Shown here piece after piece: positions 26,241 through 35,504 of a DNA stretch of 36,411 nt. Position 1 is the first letter of the stretch; the number at the start of each line of letters is the position of its first letter. The position numbers were made by a program, and so were the translations under genes. Source of the DNA: an uncultured SAR86 cluster bacterium. GTDB taxonomy: Bacteria; Pseudomonadota; Gammaproteobacteria; Magnimaribacterales; AG-339-G14. Below the pieces are notes generated by a model. The model was not told the DNA's origin and ran no database searches. It saw only the letters and a program-made list of their open reading frames with translations. Location: NCBI GenBank assembly GCA_902624765.1, contig CACNYO010000010.1, positions 1 to 36,411 on the forward strand. Direction: 5' to 3'.

Positions 26241-29200
26241 ATGAAATTTTTCCATCACCTCTTAATTGCACTACTTCTATTCTCTTCAAACTTTTTCGCT
26301 CAATCTGACAATCAAGATTACACTCTTGAAGAAATAATTGTAACTGCTCAAAAAACAGAAAAATCTTTGCAAGATGTCCCGATTGCTGTTTCTGCTTTAT
26401 CCTCAGATGACCTTGCATTAAGACAAGCAGTGAGATTTACTGATCTACAACTTAACGTTCCAAATTTAAGTTATTCAGAGACAAACTTTGGCGGTAGCTC
26501 CGTATCAATCAGAGGTATTGGAAGACTTGCTACAGGAATTTCTTTTGATCAGTCAGTTACTACTCATATAAATGAATCACCATGGGGAGAAAATACAAAT
26601 GTTTCAACTATGTTCGATATGGATAGAGTGGAAGTTCTCAGAGGGCCTCAAGGAACATTATTTGGACGAGGCACTACCGCTGGTTTGGTAAACCTTGTTA
26701 CCAAAAGACCTTCTGTAGATTCGGGTATTGAAGGATATGCTGGATACACAGTTGGTGAATACGATCTTCAAATTTTTGAAGGTGCTGTAAACATTCCCCT
26801 AGAAGATAATTTTGCAGTAAGAGCTGCCTATACTCAGACGGAAAGAGATGGGTTTACTGAAAATTTATATGCTCCAGTGGGCGGAACTTTTGATGGAAGA
26901 GAGCATTACGTAGGAAGAATTTCTTTACGATACGATACAGGAAACACTGTTATTGATTATATGTATCAAGAGCATGAAGAAGAGAGTACGAGAACACTTA
27001 GAACAAATTATGTCTGTACTCCTAGTGCTAACATTGCTAGAGGATGTACTTTAGGTGGAGAGGGGATTGGCATTGCTAACCCGGCTGCCACTTATAACGG
27101 AATTTTAGCTGCAGTCTTTTTGGAGTCTGCTCCTTTGGGCGCCAATACGGCTGCTTACACAGCTTTTGGTTTAAATGATGCTCCAAGACCTGCCAATATG
27201 ACGATTAGACAAACGCATAGTGACTTTGTTCCAATCTATGACCGACAATCAGGTACACATCAATTCACTATTTCACACGATCTAGATGAAGGAAGATTAT
27301 CTCTAAATATGATGAGTAGACAATCTTCTTCGTATACAAGAATGGATACAACTCTCGCAGTTGAACCTTTGCTAGGAGTAAAAGTTTCTGATAATCCTCT
27401 TGCTTACGTTGGAGGTCTTATAAGTGTTGATATGCTGGATCATTGTGTAGCTGATCAATGCGGGATAAAAGGACCCACTCAAGCCGAAAGACTAAATGGT
27501 CAATCAGGAAAATATGTTTTACAAACCACTAACAGAAACTCATTCATCGATGGTTCTAGTAATGAGCAACTTACAGAATACTTAGAACTTAAATACAGTT
27601 CTGATTTAGACGGAATTTTTAATTTCATCGTTGGAATAAATCATTACGGTCATTATGAGGACGATAGCTACTTGACTACATCATCCCCCTTAACATTATT
27701 AGGAGATGCACAATTTTTTGTACCAACTACATTTGGTAACACGAATGAGTACGAACTAGAGGCGAGTGGTTTGTTCGGAGAGCTTTACTTTGACGTTCAA
27801 GATAACTTAAGAATTACACTAGGTTTGCGTTACGGAGAAGAAAAGAAAATTAACGATATTGTTACCACTACTTATGGTCAAGCACGAAACGTTGGAGCAT
27901 TTGCTGGCGTTCCTTGGTTATTAGTCGATGGAGACCTTTATAATTGCTTTGAAGGTATAGCTGGGGCATTTGGACAAGCGCCAGATCAAGCAGTCATCGG
28001 TCAAATACTAACAGGCCAAGTATCCAACGGCTGTGGGGTAGGTGAACAAGAAACAGTAGACTTATACGGTGTCTCTGCTGAAGTAAATGCAGCTTCTGCT
28101 GCACTAGCAGGAGGAATTGCTGCTGCAGGTTTGATAGCTGACCCTCAACAACAAGCATTAGCAACAGGTACAGCTTATGCCACATATTTCATGTCAGTGA
28201 AGGATTTAGTTCCTGCACTTTACGATAGAAGTGAAAATTACAATAAACCTGGATGGGAGTCTTATCAAAAAAACAAACTTGATTACACTACTACTGCAGG
28301 AAGATTAATTATTGATTACGCTTTTGGTGATGACTCTCTTCTATATGCATCTTATTCCAGAGGCACAAAGCCTGCTGGAATTAATCCTCCCATAAACCCA
28401 AGGATTTATGAAAAAGGTTTGATTCCTGCAAATACGGTTGAAGAGAAAGTTGATTCATTTGAAGTTGGTATCAAATCAATTTTACTTGGCGGTCAAATGA
28501 GATTGAACACCTCACTTTTCTATAACAAGTACACCGATATGCAAATTTCGAGAATTTTAGCGACTACAACTTTCAATTTTAATATTGACTCAGAGAATTA
28601 TGGAGCTGAAATTGAAATGGATTACGTACCTGCAGCTGCTCCAAATCTGAGATTAGATTTTATGTTCGCATATATAAAAACTAAAATTATGGACGATGCT
28701 TTAACCATTGATCCTTTTAATATTGCAGCTGAAGGAACAAAATATTTCGATCCTAAAAATTCAGTCTATAAATGTATTGACTTGTTTTATGAAGGAGAGG
28801 GTTGTGTTGCAAATACTTTTATCGCTGATAAAGATCTTGTAAATGCAGTCCAAGCAGTATTAGCTAGTTTGGATGCATGGCTACCAGTTCCTGGAACAAC
28901 TCAAGCTGATGGCCATCCTATTTATATGTCCAGAGTAGCTTTATCAGCACTAGGTATACCAACTTCAACAGGTGTTAAACAAAGTATCGATGGCAACAGA
29001 CTTCCAAATACACCAGAAATAACAACCTCCTTAGGGCTTTCCTATAATTTTGAAGTTGGAAACGGTATTTCTGTCGTTCCGAACATTTACTACTATTATC
29101 AAAGCGACATGTACGTTAATGAATTTAATAATGACTTGTACGGTAAAGTTGATGCTTGGGATGAGCTGAATGTTGGCTTAACTGTTGGAGACATTGAAAA

Positions 29201-29351
29201 TCAATGGCATTTCAGATTTTTCTCTAGAAATGCTCTTGATGAAGATAATATAACTTGGAAATATAACTCTACTGACGTCACAGGTAATTTTCAAAGTTAT
29301 TTCTTAAGAGATCCAAGAGTTACTGGAGTAGAGTACAGATATAGATTTTAA
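26241..29351 (+). CDS. TonB-dependent receptor 1
   Basis: A 1036-residue outer-membrane active transporter. Signal peptide MKFFHHLLIALLLFSSNFFA is followed by the TonB-box-like LEEIIVTAQK (29-38), a plug domain with VEVLRGPQGTLFGRGTTAG, and a beta-barrel ending in Phe (YRYRF), the signal for barrel assembly. It is longer than usual (about 750-800) because of big loops, including an alanine-rich segment at about residues 550-660. All 8 cysteines lie in presumed loops as 4 close pairs. AAGGAG lies 6 bases before the ATG. The substrate is unknown. It is paralogous to the next receptor, and a terminator follows. Confidence 0.95.
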   Translation: MKFFHHLLIALLLFSSNFFAQSDNQDYTLEEIIVTAQKTEKSLQDVPIAVSALSSDDLALRQAVRFTDLQLNVPNLSYSETNFGGSSVSIRGIGRLATGISFDQSVTTHINESPWGENTNVSTMFDMDRVEVLRGPQGTLFGRGTTAGLVNLVTKRPSVDSGIEGYAGYTVGEYDLQIFEGAVNIPLEDNFAVRAAYTQTERDGFTENLYAPVGGTFDGREHYVGRISLRYDTGNTVIDYMYQEHEEESTRTLRTNYVCTPSANIARGCTLGGEGIGIANPAATYNGILAAVFLESAPLGANTAAYTAFGLNDAPRPANMTIRQTHSDFVPIYDRQSGTHQFTISHDLDEGRLSLNMMSRQSSSYTRMDTTLAVEPLLGVKVSDNPLAYVGGLISVDMLDHCVADQCGIKGPTQAERLNGQSGKYVLQTTNRNSFIDGSSNEQLTEYLELKYSSDLDGIFNFIVGINHYGHYEDDSYLTTSSPLTLLGDAQFFVPTTFGNTNEYELEASGLFGELYFDVQDNLRITLGLRYGEEKKINDIVTTTYGQARNVGAFAGVPWLLVDGDLYNCFEGIAGAFGQAPDQAVIGQILTGQVSNGCGVGEQETVDLYGVSAEVNAASAALAGGIAAAGLIADPQQQALATGTAYATYFMSVKDLVPALYDRSENYNKPGWESYQKNKLDYTTTAGRLIIDYAFGDDSLLYASYSRGTKPAGINPPINPRIYEKGLIPANTVEEKVDSFEVGIKSILLGGQMRLNTSLFYNKYTDMQISRILATTTFNFNIDSENYGAEIEMDYVPAAAPNLRLDFMFAYIKTKIMDDALTIDPFNIAAEGTKYFDPKNSVYKCIDLFYEGEGCVANTFIADKDLVNAVQAVLASLDAWLPVPGTTQADGHPIYMSRVALSALGIPTSTGVKQSIDGNRLPNTPEITTSLGLSYNFEVGNGISVVPNIYYYYQSDMYVNEFNNDLYGKVDAWDELNVGLTVGDIENQWHFRFFSRNALDEDNITWKYNSTDVTGNFQSYFLRDPRVTGVEYRYRF

Positions 29352-29364
29352 TTTTATTCAATCC

Positions 29365-29404
29365 AAAAAAGCCTCTTTAATGAACAGTAAGGAGGCTTTT
29401 TTTT
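29365..29404 (+). terminator. Intrinsic terminator after TonB receptor 1
   Basis: AAAAAAGCCTC (29365-29375) pairs with GAGGCTTTTTT (29392-29402), loop of 16 bases, followed by more T. It isolates the first receptor transcript from the second. The following 140 bases hold AT-rich sequence that should include the promoter of receptor 2, but I could not pick a convincing one. Confidence 0.85.
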
Positions 29405-29545
29405 ATCTTTTTCAAGTCTTTAATTTTAATAAAATCGTTTAATTTTTGCTTAATATAAGATAGATTAGTCTCTAAATACCTAAATAAAGGATATTTTGGG
29501 TTATTCTTACATGGACGTTTAACTCAAAACAAAAAGGGGAATGTT

Positions 29546-32500
29546 ATGAGTATAAAAAATTTATCTTCGTCGCTTCTTGTACTGACGTTAATTTTTACTG
29601 GTATCGCTTTTTCTCAAGACAGTGGTCTTGAAGAAGTAACAGTAACAGCGCAAAGACAAGAACAAAGTCTTCAAGACATACCGTTAGCGGTTTCAGCTCT
29701 CACAGAAGACGATTTATTTGACCAACAAATTGAAGGTCCTAGCGATTTACAATTAACCGTGCCTAGTTTGAGATTTGGATCTGATCAATTCTCTGGCGGT
29801 GGTGGTTTCGAGATAAGGGGTGTTACAAACCTTGCTGTATCAGCCACAGCGGATGCTGGGGTTGCCACACACGTTAATGATTTAGCTATCGGATCGACAA
29901 CCCTCCAAGATGGTAACTTCTTTGATATGCAAAGAATTGAGGTTATCAGGGGTCCTGCTGGAACTTTATTCGGTCAGAACTCTGTTGGTGGAGCTTTGAA
30001 CTTCATTACAGCCAAAGGCGATACATCTGGTTTTTATGGAAACGTGAGAGCAGATGTAGGTGATTATGGAAGATTAGGAACTACTGCAGTTTTCAATATC
30101 CCTTTAGATGACAGAGTTGCTTTGAGACTTGCAACTAATACTTTAGTGCAAGATGGTTTAATTGAGAATACTTACAAAGGCTCTGGTGGATTCCAAAATA
30201 CAGATAATAGAAACCAGTCTGCATACCGTGCAACTCTAACAGTAGAAGCTACAGATAACACTACTATTAATATTGTTCATCAAGGATCTATTGAGGATTC
30301 AAACAGAAACCTATTTGCAGGTGTATGGTGTGATCGAGATCCATCTCTTGTTGTTGGTTGTACACCGGTTGAAGTCCAAAATCAAAAATTTGAATTAACT
30401 CATCCAATGGGTACTTTTGTTGAGAACCTACTTGTTGCTATGGGAGTACTTGATTTTACTCCTGTAACCGACATGAGTGGTGCGCCACAAGAATTCTGGC
30501 AAGTTAATCAAAGAGGAGCTCCTCTTTATCAGGTCGATGAGTATCTAACACAAATTATAATTGAGCATCAAATTAACGATGACTTGAACTTAACCGCTGC
30601 AGCATCAAGAAAAGACAGAAAATTTTTAAGACAGAGTTCTTATTCTTCCCCAACCTTGCAGGCTCTCAGATTTAAAGATACTCCTGCTTCTCCTGGTGGG
30701 TTAGTAGTTATGTCAGGTTACAGCCCTGGAAGAGATGGTGGTTTTGCCTCAAATCCTGCTGGATGTGATGATGTTACTGCTGGTCTTTACGGAGCATACG
30801 GTGGGTGTGTTTTAGACACGCTCAGTTACCCAACTGGATTCGATCATTCAAATGCTCTCTCGGATACAGATAGCGTTGAAATGAAAATTTCATCTGACTA
30901 TGATGGAAATCATAATTTCTTAGTGGGTTTAAATTACACAGATACTTATTCTGATAACCACTACGATGTAGGTGCTACAGGTTTAGATGCTCTGGCCTTC
31001 AAACCTCCCTCACTTTATGTTGGGCCAACTAATGCTGCTCTAGGCATTCAACTTTATCCTTCTCTTTACAGAACGGATTCATTGAACACTATTACTTCTT
31101 CATCAGTATTTGGTGAGTATTATTTCCAAGCTAGAGATGACGTGAGGTTAACTTTTGGTCTAAGGTATAACGAAGATTATAAGGAAAGTCTTTCAAGACA
31201 AGCGTTTGTTAATGTTGCTGGTTTTGCCCCTGGAGCAATTTCTGATGGAGCTGCTGCTGCCATAGTAGGTACTTTACCTTCTTCAGCACAAACAGATCCG
31301 TTGATTGCAGGTATGGCACAAACAACTGCTGCACAACAAGCTGGATTACTTCCAGCTGGTGCTGCTGCAGCACTATGGGAAAGTGTATTTTGTCCTGCTA
31401 ACGGTGGGTTCTGTGCTTTAGCTGGATCAATACCAGATTATGGTGAGGTTTATAGGGATGTAACTGGTTTTGAGCCAGAGATGGAGTTTAGCTCTACTAC
31501 AGGTAGATTTGTAGTTGATTACTTCATAAACGATGATTCTATGATGTATGCATCTATTTCAAAAGGTTTCAAAGGTGGAGGTATAAACCCTGCAGTCGAT
31601 CCTGTAGTTTTCCCTAACGTTCCTTTGGCTTTCCCTGAAACAAATGTTTGGAACGTAGAAATTGGATTCAAGAATGAATTTCCTGACGCCGGCGTTAGAT
31701 TTAACGCTGCGGTTTATGCATCTCAATTTGATGGATATCACGTAACAAAAATTATTAAGAAAACATCACTTAACGAAGGTGTTGATGTAGATATCATGGG
31801 TGCTGAGTTTGATCTACTATACGTGCCCCCTTCAGTTCCTGGTTTAAGTGTGAATGCTAGTTTGAGTTTTACACAATCTGCTATTGCTGATGGCGAGTCT
31901 GCCCTTGATCCACATAACCACGATCTTCAACTGACTGGCGGTGGAAAAGATTGGCATTTAATGAAAGATGTAGAATCTGAATTCTTCATTATTAAGAAAG
32001 AAGCACTTGCTGCGATTTACACTTCATGGCTGACAGAGACTGTAACTGGTGGTGCCGCTACTACTCCATTAGATGGGATTGTTGCTGCATCTGGCGGAAC
32101 TGTTGCGACTGAAGATTTAATGGCCGGATTAATACCTGCGGAATTTCATGGTGATAGAACTTTAGGTCAACCTACACCAGTTAGCTACTTGGTTCCTGAA
32201 TTAGGACTAACTCCTGCAGAAGGGCACTTACCTTCATTAGCTGATAGATCTGCACTTGGGACAATGGCTCAACTTCATGGTTTTAACTTAAATCCTGCTG
32301 CTCCTGATCTTCAAGATGGATTGAATTCAGATCTTTCCGGAAATCAGCTTGTTCATCCTGATGTTATGGCAAATGTTGGAATTGGCTATGAGCTTGATAC
32401 CGGGCCAGTAATGGTTAATTTTAGATTGGATTATTATTACCAAGGTTCTAGGTACGTCCGTATCTTCAATCTTCCAAGTGATAAGTTAGATCCTTGGAAC

Positions 32501-32689
32501 GAACTTTCTGCTCAAATCACGGTTACTCCGTCTGATAAAGCATGGTTTGTTTCGTTCTACGGACAAAACATTACCGACGAAGAAAACATTGACTTCATGG
32601 GTCTTGGTAGTTCAGCTGTTGGTAACACAAGAGGAATTATTGCTAGAGAAAGAGCTCGTTACGGAGTAAGAGCTGGTTATAATTTCTAA
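29546..32689 (+). CDS. TonB-dependent receptor 2
   Basis: A 1047-residue outer-membrane transporter. Signal peptide MSIKNLSSSLLVLTLIFTGIA is followed by the TonB-box-like LEEVTVTAQR (28-37), a plug with IEVIRGPAGTLFGQNSVGG, and a barrel ending AGYNF. The overall plan, including the SLQDIPLAVSAL segment and an alanine-rich loop at about residues 555-620, mirrors receptor 1, so the pair probably arose by duplication and diverged in the loops. Its 6 cysteines form 3 loop pairs. AGGGG lies about 6 bases before the ATG. An intrinsic terminator follows, and beyond it an esterase that has no room for its own promoter, so receptor and esterase probably share a transcript. Confidence 0.95.
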   Translation: MSIKNLSSSLLVLTLIFTGIAFSQDSGLEEVTVTAQRQEQSLQDIPLAVSALTEDDLFDQQIEGPSDLQLTVPSLRFGSDQFSGGGGFEIRGVTNLAVSATADAGVATHVNDLAIGSTTLQDGNFFDMQRIEVIRGPAGTLFGQNSVGGALNFITAKGDTSGFYGNVRADVGDYGRLGTTAVFNIPLDDRVALRLATNTLVQDGLIENTYKGSGGFQNTDNRNQSAYRATLTVEATDNTTINIVHQGSIEDSNRNLFAGVWCDRDPSLVVGCTPVEVQNQKFELTHPMGTFVENLLVAMGVLDFTPVTDMSGAPQEFWQVNQRGAPLYQVDEYLTQIIIEHQINDDLNLTAAASRKDRKFLRQSSYSSPTLQALRFKDTPASPGGLVVMSGYSPGRDGGFASNPAGCDDVTAGLYGAYGGCVLDTLSYPTGFDHSNALSDTDSVEMKISSDYDGNHNFLVGLNYTDTYSDNHYDVGATGLDALAFKPPSLYVGPTNAALGIQLYPSLYRTDSLNTITSSSVFGEYYFQARDDVRLTFGLRYNEDYKESLSRQAFVNVAGFAPGAISDGAAAAIVGTLPSSAQTDPLIAGMAQTTAAQQAGLLPAGAAAALWESVFCPANGGFCALAGSIPDYGEVYRDVTGFEPEMEFSSTTGRFVVDYFINDDSMMYASISKGFKGGGINPAVDPVVFPNVPLAFPETNVWNVEIGFKNEFPDAGVRFNAAVYASQFDGYHVTKIIKKTSLNEGVDVDIMGAEFDLLYVPPSVPGLSVNASLSFTQSAIADGESALDPHNHDLQLTGGGKDWHLMKDVESEFFIIKKEALAAIYTSWLTETVTGGAATTPLDGIVAASGGTVATEDLMAGLIPAEFHGDRTLGQPTPVSYLVPELGLTPAEGHLPSLADRSALGTMAQLHGFNLNPAAPDLQDGLNSDLSGNQLVHPDVMANVGIGYELDTGPVMVNFRLDYYYQGSRYVRIFNLPSDKLDPWNELSAQITVTPSDKAWFVSFYGQNITDEENIDFMGLGSSAVGNTRGIIARERARYGVRAGYNF

Positions 32690-32706
32690 GATAAAAGAAA
32701 ATCTAC

Positions 32707-32737
32707 AAAAAACCCTACTTTTATGTGGGGTTTTTTG
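32707..32737 (+). terminator. Intrinsic terminator or attenuator between receptor 2 and esterase
   Basis: AACCCTAC (32711-32718) pairs with GTGGGGTT (32725-32732, one G-T pair), loop TTTTAT, with an A-run before and T6 through the 3' arm and beyond. It begins 18 bases after the receptor stop and ends 8 bases before the first standard start codon of the esterase. If the esterase starts at the ATA at 32691, the hairpin lies inside its signal-peptide codons. Confidence 0.75.
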
Positions 32738-32744
32738 TTTTGCT

Positions 32745-34394
32745 TTGTCCTGTAGTGATCATTCAAGTTTGACGATAAAAATTGATTCTGGATTAATAGA
32801 AGGTTACGAGGCAGAAGATGGAACTTTAAAATTCCTTGGAATTCCTTATGCAGAACCTCCAATTAAAAATTTAAGATGGAAGCCTCCTGTTAAAAAAATA
32901 TCTTGGCAAGGAAAACTTACTACAACCCAGCCAGCCAAAGCATGCAGCCAACCAACAAACGATAGAACGGGAAATAATGCTTTCTACAAATTAATTCTTA
33001 AAGAGTCAGGATTGGATTTATCTTCTTTAGGTAACATTTCCGGTTTCGATGAAGTTTCTAAAAGCAATACATCAGAAGATTGCTTGTATCTTAATGTGAT
33101 AGTTCCAAAAGGAGGAGCTAAGAAGAAACCAGTTATGTTTTGGATACATGGTGGAGCTGGAAGATGGGGCTCAGGACACGAAGGAAATTATACTAGTTCG
33201 TATCTTCCAAATCAGGGAGATGTCATCGTCGTTACAATACAATACAGGTTAGGTATTTTTGGTTGGCTAGCACATCCCGAACTTTCTGGAGAATCTATAC
33301 ATGGCGTATCAGGAAATTACGGTACTTTAGATCAAATTCTTGCCTTGAAGTGGGTACAGAACAATATTTCAAGTTTTGGCGGAGATCCTAATAACGTTAC
33401 TATTTTTGGTGAGTCTGCTGGAGGTCAGGCTGTATCCTCTTTGCTCATGTCACCACTTTCAAAGGGTCTATTCCATAAAGCTATTTCTCAAAGTGGTTCA
33501 GCTATACCGAACATATCAATACCTCTCAAGAGCTCTGATAATCAAATTTCAGCTGAAAATTTTGGTGTAAGTGCTGTAAATTTTTTTCTTGGTAAAAATG
33601 GATCAATACAAGATTTTAGAAATCTTCCTGCAAATGAAATTGTAGAAATTGACGATCCAATGTTAGACAACACCATAATGGCGAATATCAGTGGTCAAAT
33701 TGTTGATGGATATGTATTTCCTGAAAATAGTCTTAAGTCATTTAAAACTGGCAAAAATCATAAAGTTCCTTACTTGATAGGATTTAATGCAAATGAAGGA
33801 ACAAGTCTTTTACCTCTGATAATTAACAAGCAAATGTTTTCCTTTTTTGGCGATAGTTGGCCAATGGTTATTTGGTCATTTATTGATCCAGAAGCGGCTC
33901 TAATGGCTTTCACTGATCCCTCTAAATTATCTCCTCCACCAGATCAATATTTGAATCTTATTGATTCTGATGCAGATTCATATGCGACAGCAATTGACCT
34001 ATGGGGTGAGATGTTCTTTGGTGCTCCTGCATTTTATGCAGCCTTAAATCATAGTAATGTGGCAGACACTTATTTGTATTATTTCGATGTAGATTTAAAC
34101 GTTCCAAGCGAATATCTTGGTGCAACTCATGCTTTAGAGTTGGGTTATCTATTTAATGAAGGCGGACTTTTTGGAATTGAAGAAACCATAACTGATACAG
34201 ATAGATTTATTGCAAAAGAAATGCGCAAAGATTGGATAGAATTTGCCAAGAACGGTCGTATAGATACTTATGCTCCATTTAGCGCTAGCAATCCTTCTGC
34301 AAAAATTTATTCAACTAAAATTCGTAATTCTAGATTAGATAATGAAAACTTTTATAGATTTATGAGTAATTATTGGGATTCTTTAAAGCATTGA
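32745..34394 (+). CDS. Type B carboxylesterase, probable lipoprotein
   Basis: At least 549 residues of an alpha/beta hydrolase. Numbered from TTG at 32745, the oxyanion motif is H135-GG, the nucleophile is Ser224 (FGESAGG), and Glu350 and His461 (GATHALELGYLF) complete the triad. The N-terminal IDSGLIEGYEAEDGTLKFLGIPYAEPP is where the mature part of such enzymes begins. The TTG start gives MSCSDHSS without a signal peptide. In frame upstream the DNA encodes KENLQKTLLLCGVFCFALSC, a good lipoprotein signal, reachable from an ATA at 32691, 1 base after the receptor stop. True length may therefore be 567 residues. It would hydrolyse carboxylic esters at the cell surface or periplasm, perhaps on the ligand of receptor 2 (inference). 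Confidence 0.9.
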   Translation: MSCSDHSSLTIKIDSGLIEGYEAEDGTLKFLGIPYAEPPIKNLRWKPPVKKISWQGKLTTTQPAKACSQPTNDRTGNNAFYKLILKESGLDLSSLGNISGFDEVSKSNTSEDCLYLNVIVPKGGAKKKPVMFWIHGGAGRWGSGHEGNYTSSYLPNQGDVIVVTIQYRLGIFGWLAHPELSGESIHGVSGNYGTLDQILALKWVQNNISSFGGDPNNVTIFGESAGGQAVSSLLMSPLSKGLFHKAISQSGSAIPNISIPLKSSDNQISAENFGVSAVNFFLGKNGSIQDFRNLPANEIVEIDDPMLDNTIMANISGQIVDGYVFPENSLKSFKTGKNHKVPYLIGFNANEGTSLLPLIINKQMFSFFGDSWPMVIWSFIDPEAALMAFTDPSKLSPPPDQYLNLIDSDADSYATAIDLWGEMFFGAPAFYAALNHSNVADTYLYYFDVDLNVPSEYLGATHALELGYLFNEGGLFGIEETITDTDRFIAKEMRKDWIEFAKNGRIDTYAPFSASNPSAKIYSTKIRNSRLDNENFYRFMSNYWDSLKH

Positions 34395-34415
34395 TTTTTA
34401 TTTACTTTGTTAGTG

Positions 34416-34445
34416 AAAAACCCTGTTCTACCAGGGTTTTTTTTT
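34416..34445 (+). terminator. Intrinsic terminator after the esterase
   Basis: AAAAACCCTG (34416-34425) pairs with CAGGGTTTTT (34432-34441), loop TTCTAC, followed by T to 34445. It ends 45 bases before the K+ channel ATG, so the channel must have its own promoter in the short AT-rich gap. Confidence 0.9.
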
Positions 34446-34490
34446 GAATCAGACATTAATGATATAAAATATATTTTTAGGAATTCCCAA

Positions 34491-35504
34491 ATGATCAAAT
34501 ATATTAACAATATTGCTGGTATTTTAATTTTACTGAACATATTTGATCAGATTTTATCTTCAAGCAAAATAATCCCTGAAAATATTTATTTTGATATCTT
34601 TGTTTTATGCTCTTATGTATTTTTTGGTATTGAGTTTATCCTCAGAATTTTTATAGAAAGAAGATTTTCCTTCTTACTTGTGTTCGATTTTTTAGTTCTT
34701 GCTAATTATATTTTCTTTGGTTTTTATGACTTAAGAATACTAAGAATTTTTAGAGCGTATTCCATTTACAGTAATCACAAGATGTTACTGCCGACTAACA
34801 CGCTTTTGAGGACCGTTTACAATCAGCGTCTAGCTCTTTTAGGCTCTCAAATTATGGTATTTTCTGTTTTGCTTATCTTCTCAACATTAATCCACTTTAT
34901 TGAAAGAGATATAAATCCAGAGTACTTTGGGTCTATTTTGAATTCAATGTGGTTTGGTATAGCTACATTAACCACAGTTGGTTATGGAGATGTCACTCCA
35001 TCGTCTCCTTTAGGGCAAGTTTTGACTTCCTTAACTATGTTCTTGGGCATTGGAATGTTTGCTTTGCCTGCTGCAATTTTAGCTTCAGCTTATTATGAAG
35101 AAATTCAAAAAAGAAACTTTCTTATTACTATGGAAACAATCTCTAGTATTCCTCTATTTTCTATGTTGCCAATTGGAGCTCTTAGCAAAATAAACGATAA
35201 GCTTGTTGCCGAGATTTATCCTGCAAAAAGAAAAATTATAGAAAAAGGCGATGATGCAGATTGTATGTACATTATCGAATTTGGAACAGTTCAAGTGGAA
35301 ATAGAGTCTCCTGTTACTTTAGGACAGGGCGATTATTTTGGAGAGAAAGGAATTCTTTCCAAAGAGGTGCGAAATGCATCAATTAGTTCTCTAGAAGAAG
35401 TTAAACTGCTTTCATTATCAAAAGAAGATCTGGAAGAATTAATGGAAGAGTATCCTCATCTCTTTGAGGAACTTGAAAAAGTAAGTTCAGATAGAATGGG
35501 TTAA
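34491..35504 (+). CDS. Cyclic-nucleotide-gated K+ channel (six-transmembrane, MloK1-like)
   Basis: A 337-residue inner-membrane channel. Hydrophobic segments S1-S6 occupy about residues 1-205, with an arginine ladder in S4 (R82, R85, R88 in DLRILRIFRAY) and the K+ filter TVGYGD at 162-167. The C-terminal cyclic-nucleotide-binding domain (about 225-330) has a phosphate-binding cassette with FGE (283-285) and RNAS (294-297), so Glu285 and Arg294 are kept. Size and domain order match bacterial CNG channels such as MloK1 (355 residues). I start at ATG 34491, with AGGA 8 bases upstream; an upstream TTG at 34407 would translate through the terminator. It is convergent with the outer-membrane protein gene (4-base overlap). 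Confidence 0.93.
   Translation: MIKYINNIAGILILLNIFDQILSSSKIIPENIYFDIFVLCSYVFFGIEFILRIFIERRFSFLLVFDFLVLANYIFFGFYDLRILRIFRAYSIYSNHKMLLPTNTLLRTVYNQRLALLGSQIMVFSVLLIFSTLIHFIERDINPEYFGSILNSMWFGIATLTTVGYGDVTPSSPLGQVLTSLTMFLGIGMFALPAAILASAYYEEIQKRNFLITMETISSIPLFSMLPIGALSKINDKLVAEIYPAKRKIIEKGDDADCMYIIEFGTVQVEIESPVTLGQGDYFGEKGILSKEVRNASISSLEEVKLLSLSKEDLEELMEEYPHLFEELEKVSSDRMG

Noticed and set aside
32723-32752. ATG at 32723 giving MWGFLFCFVL just before the esterase, as if the gene had lost its start by a frameshift
   Set aside because: That frame stops at once, and repairing it with one deleted base would leave only about 9 residues before the lipobox Cys with no positive charge. The ATA-started frame gives a far better signal peptide.
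34407-34490. In-frame extension of the K+ channel to a TTG at 34407
   Set aside because: It would translate the esterase terminator hairpin, adds no recognisable family sequence and lacks a ribosome-binding site, whereas ATG 34491 has AGGA at good spacing. Unlike the esterase case, the extension is not a signal peptide.
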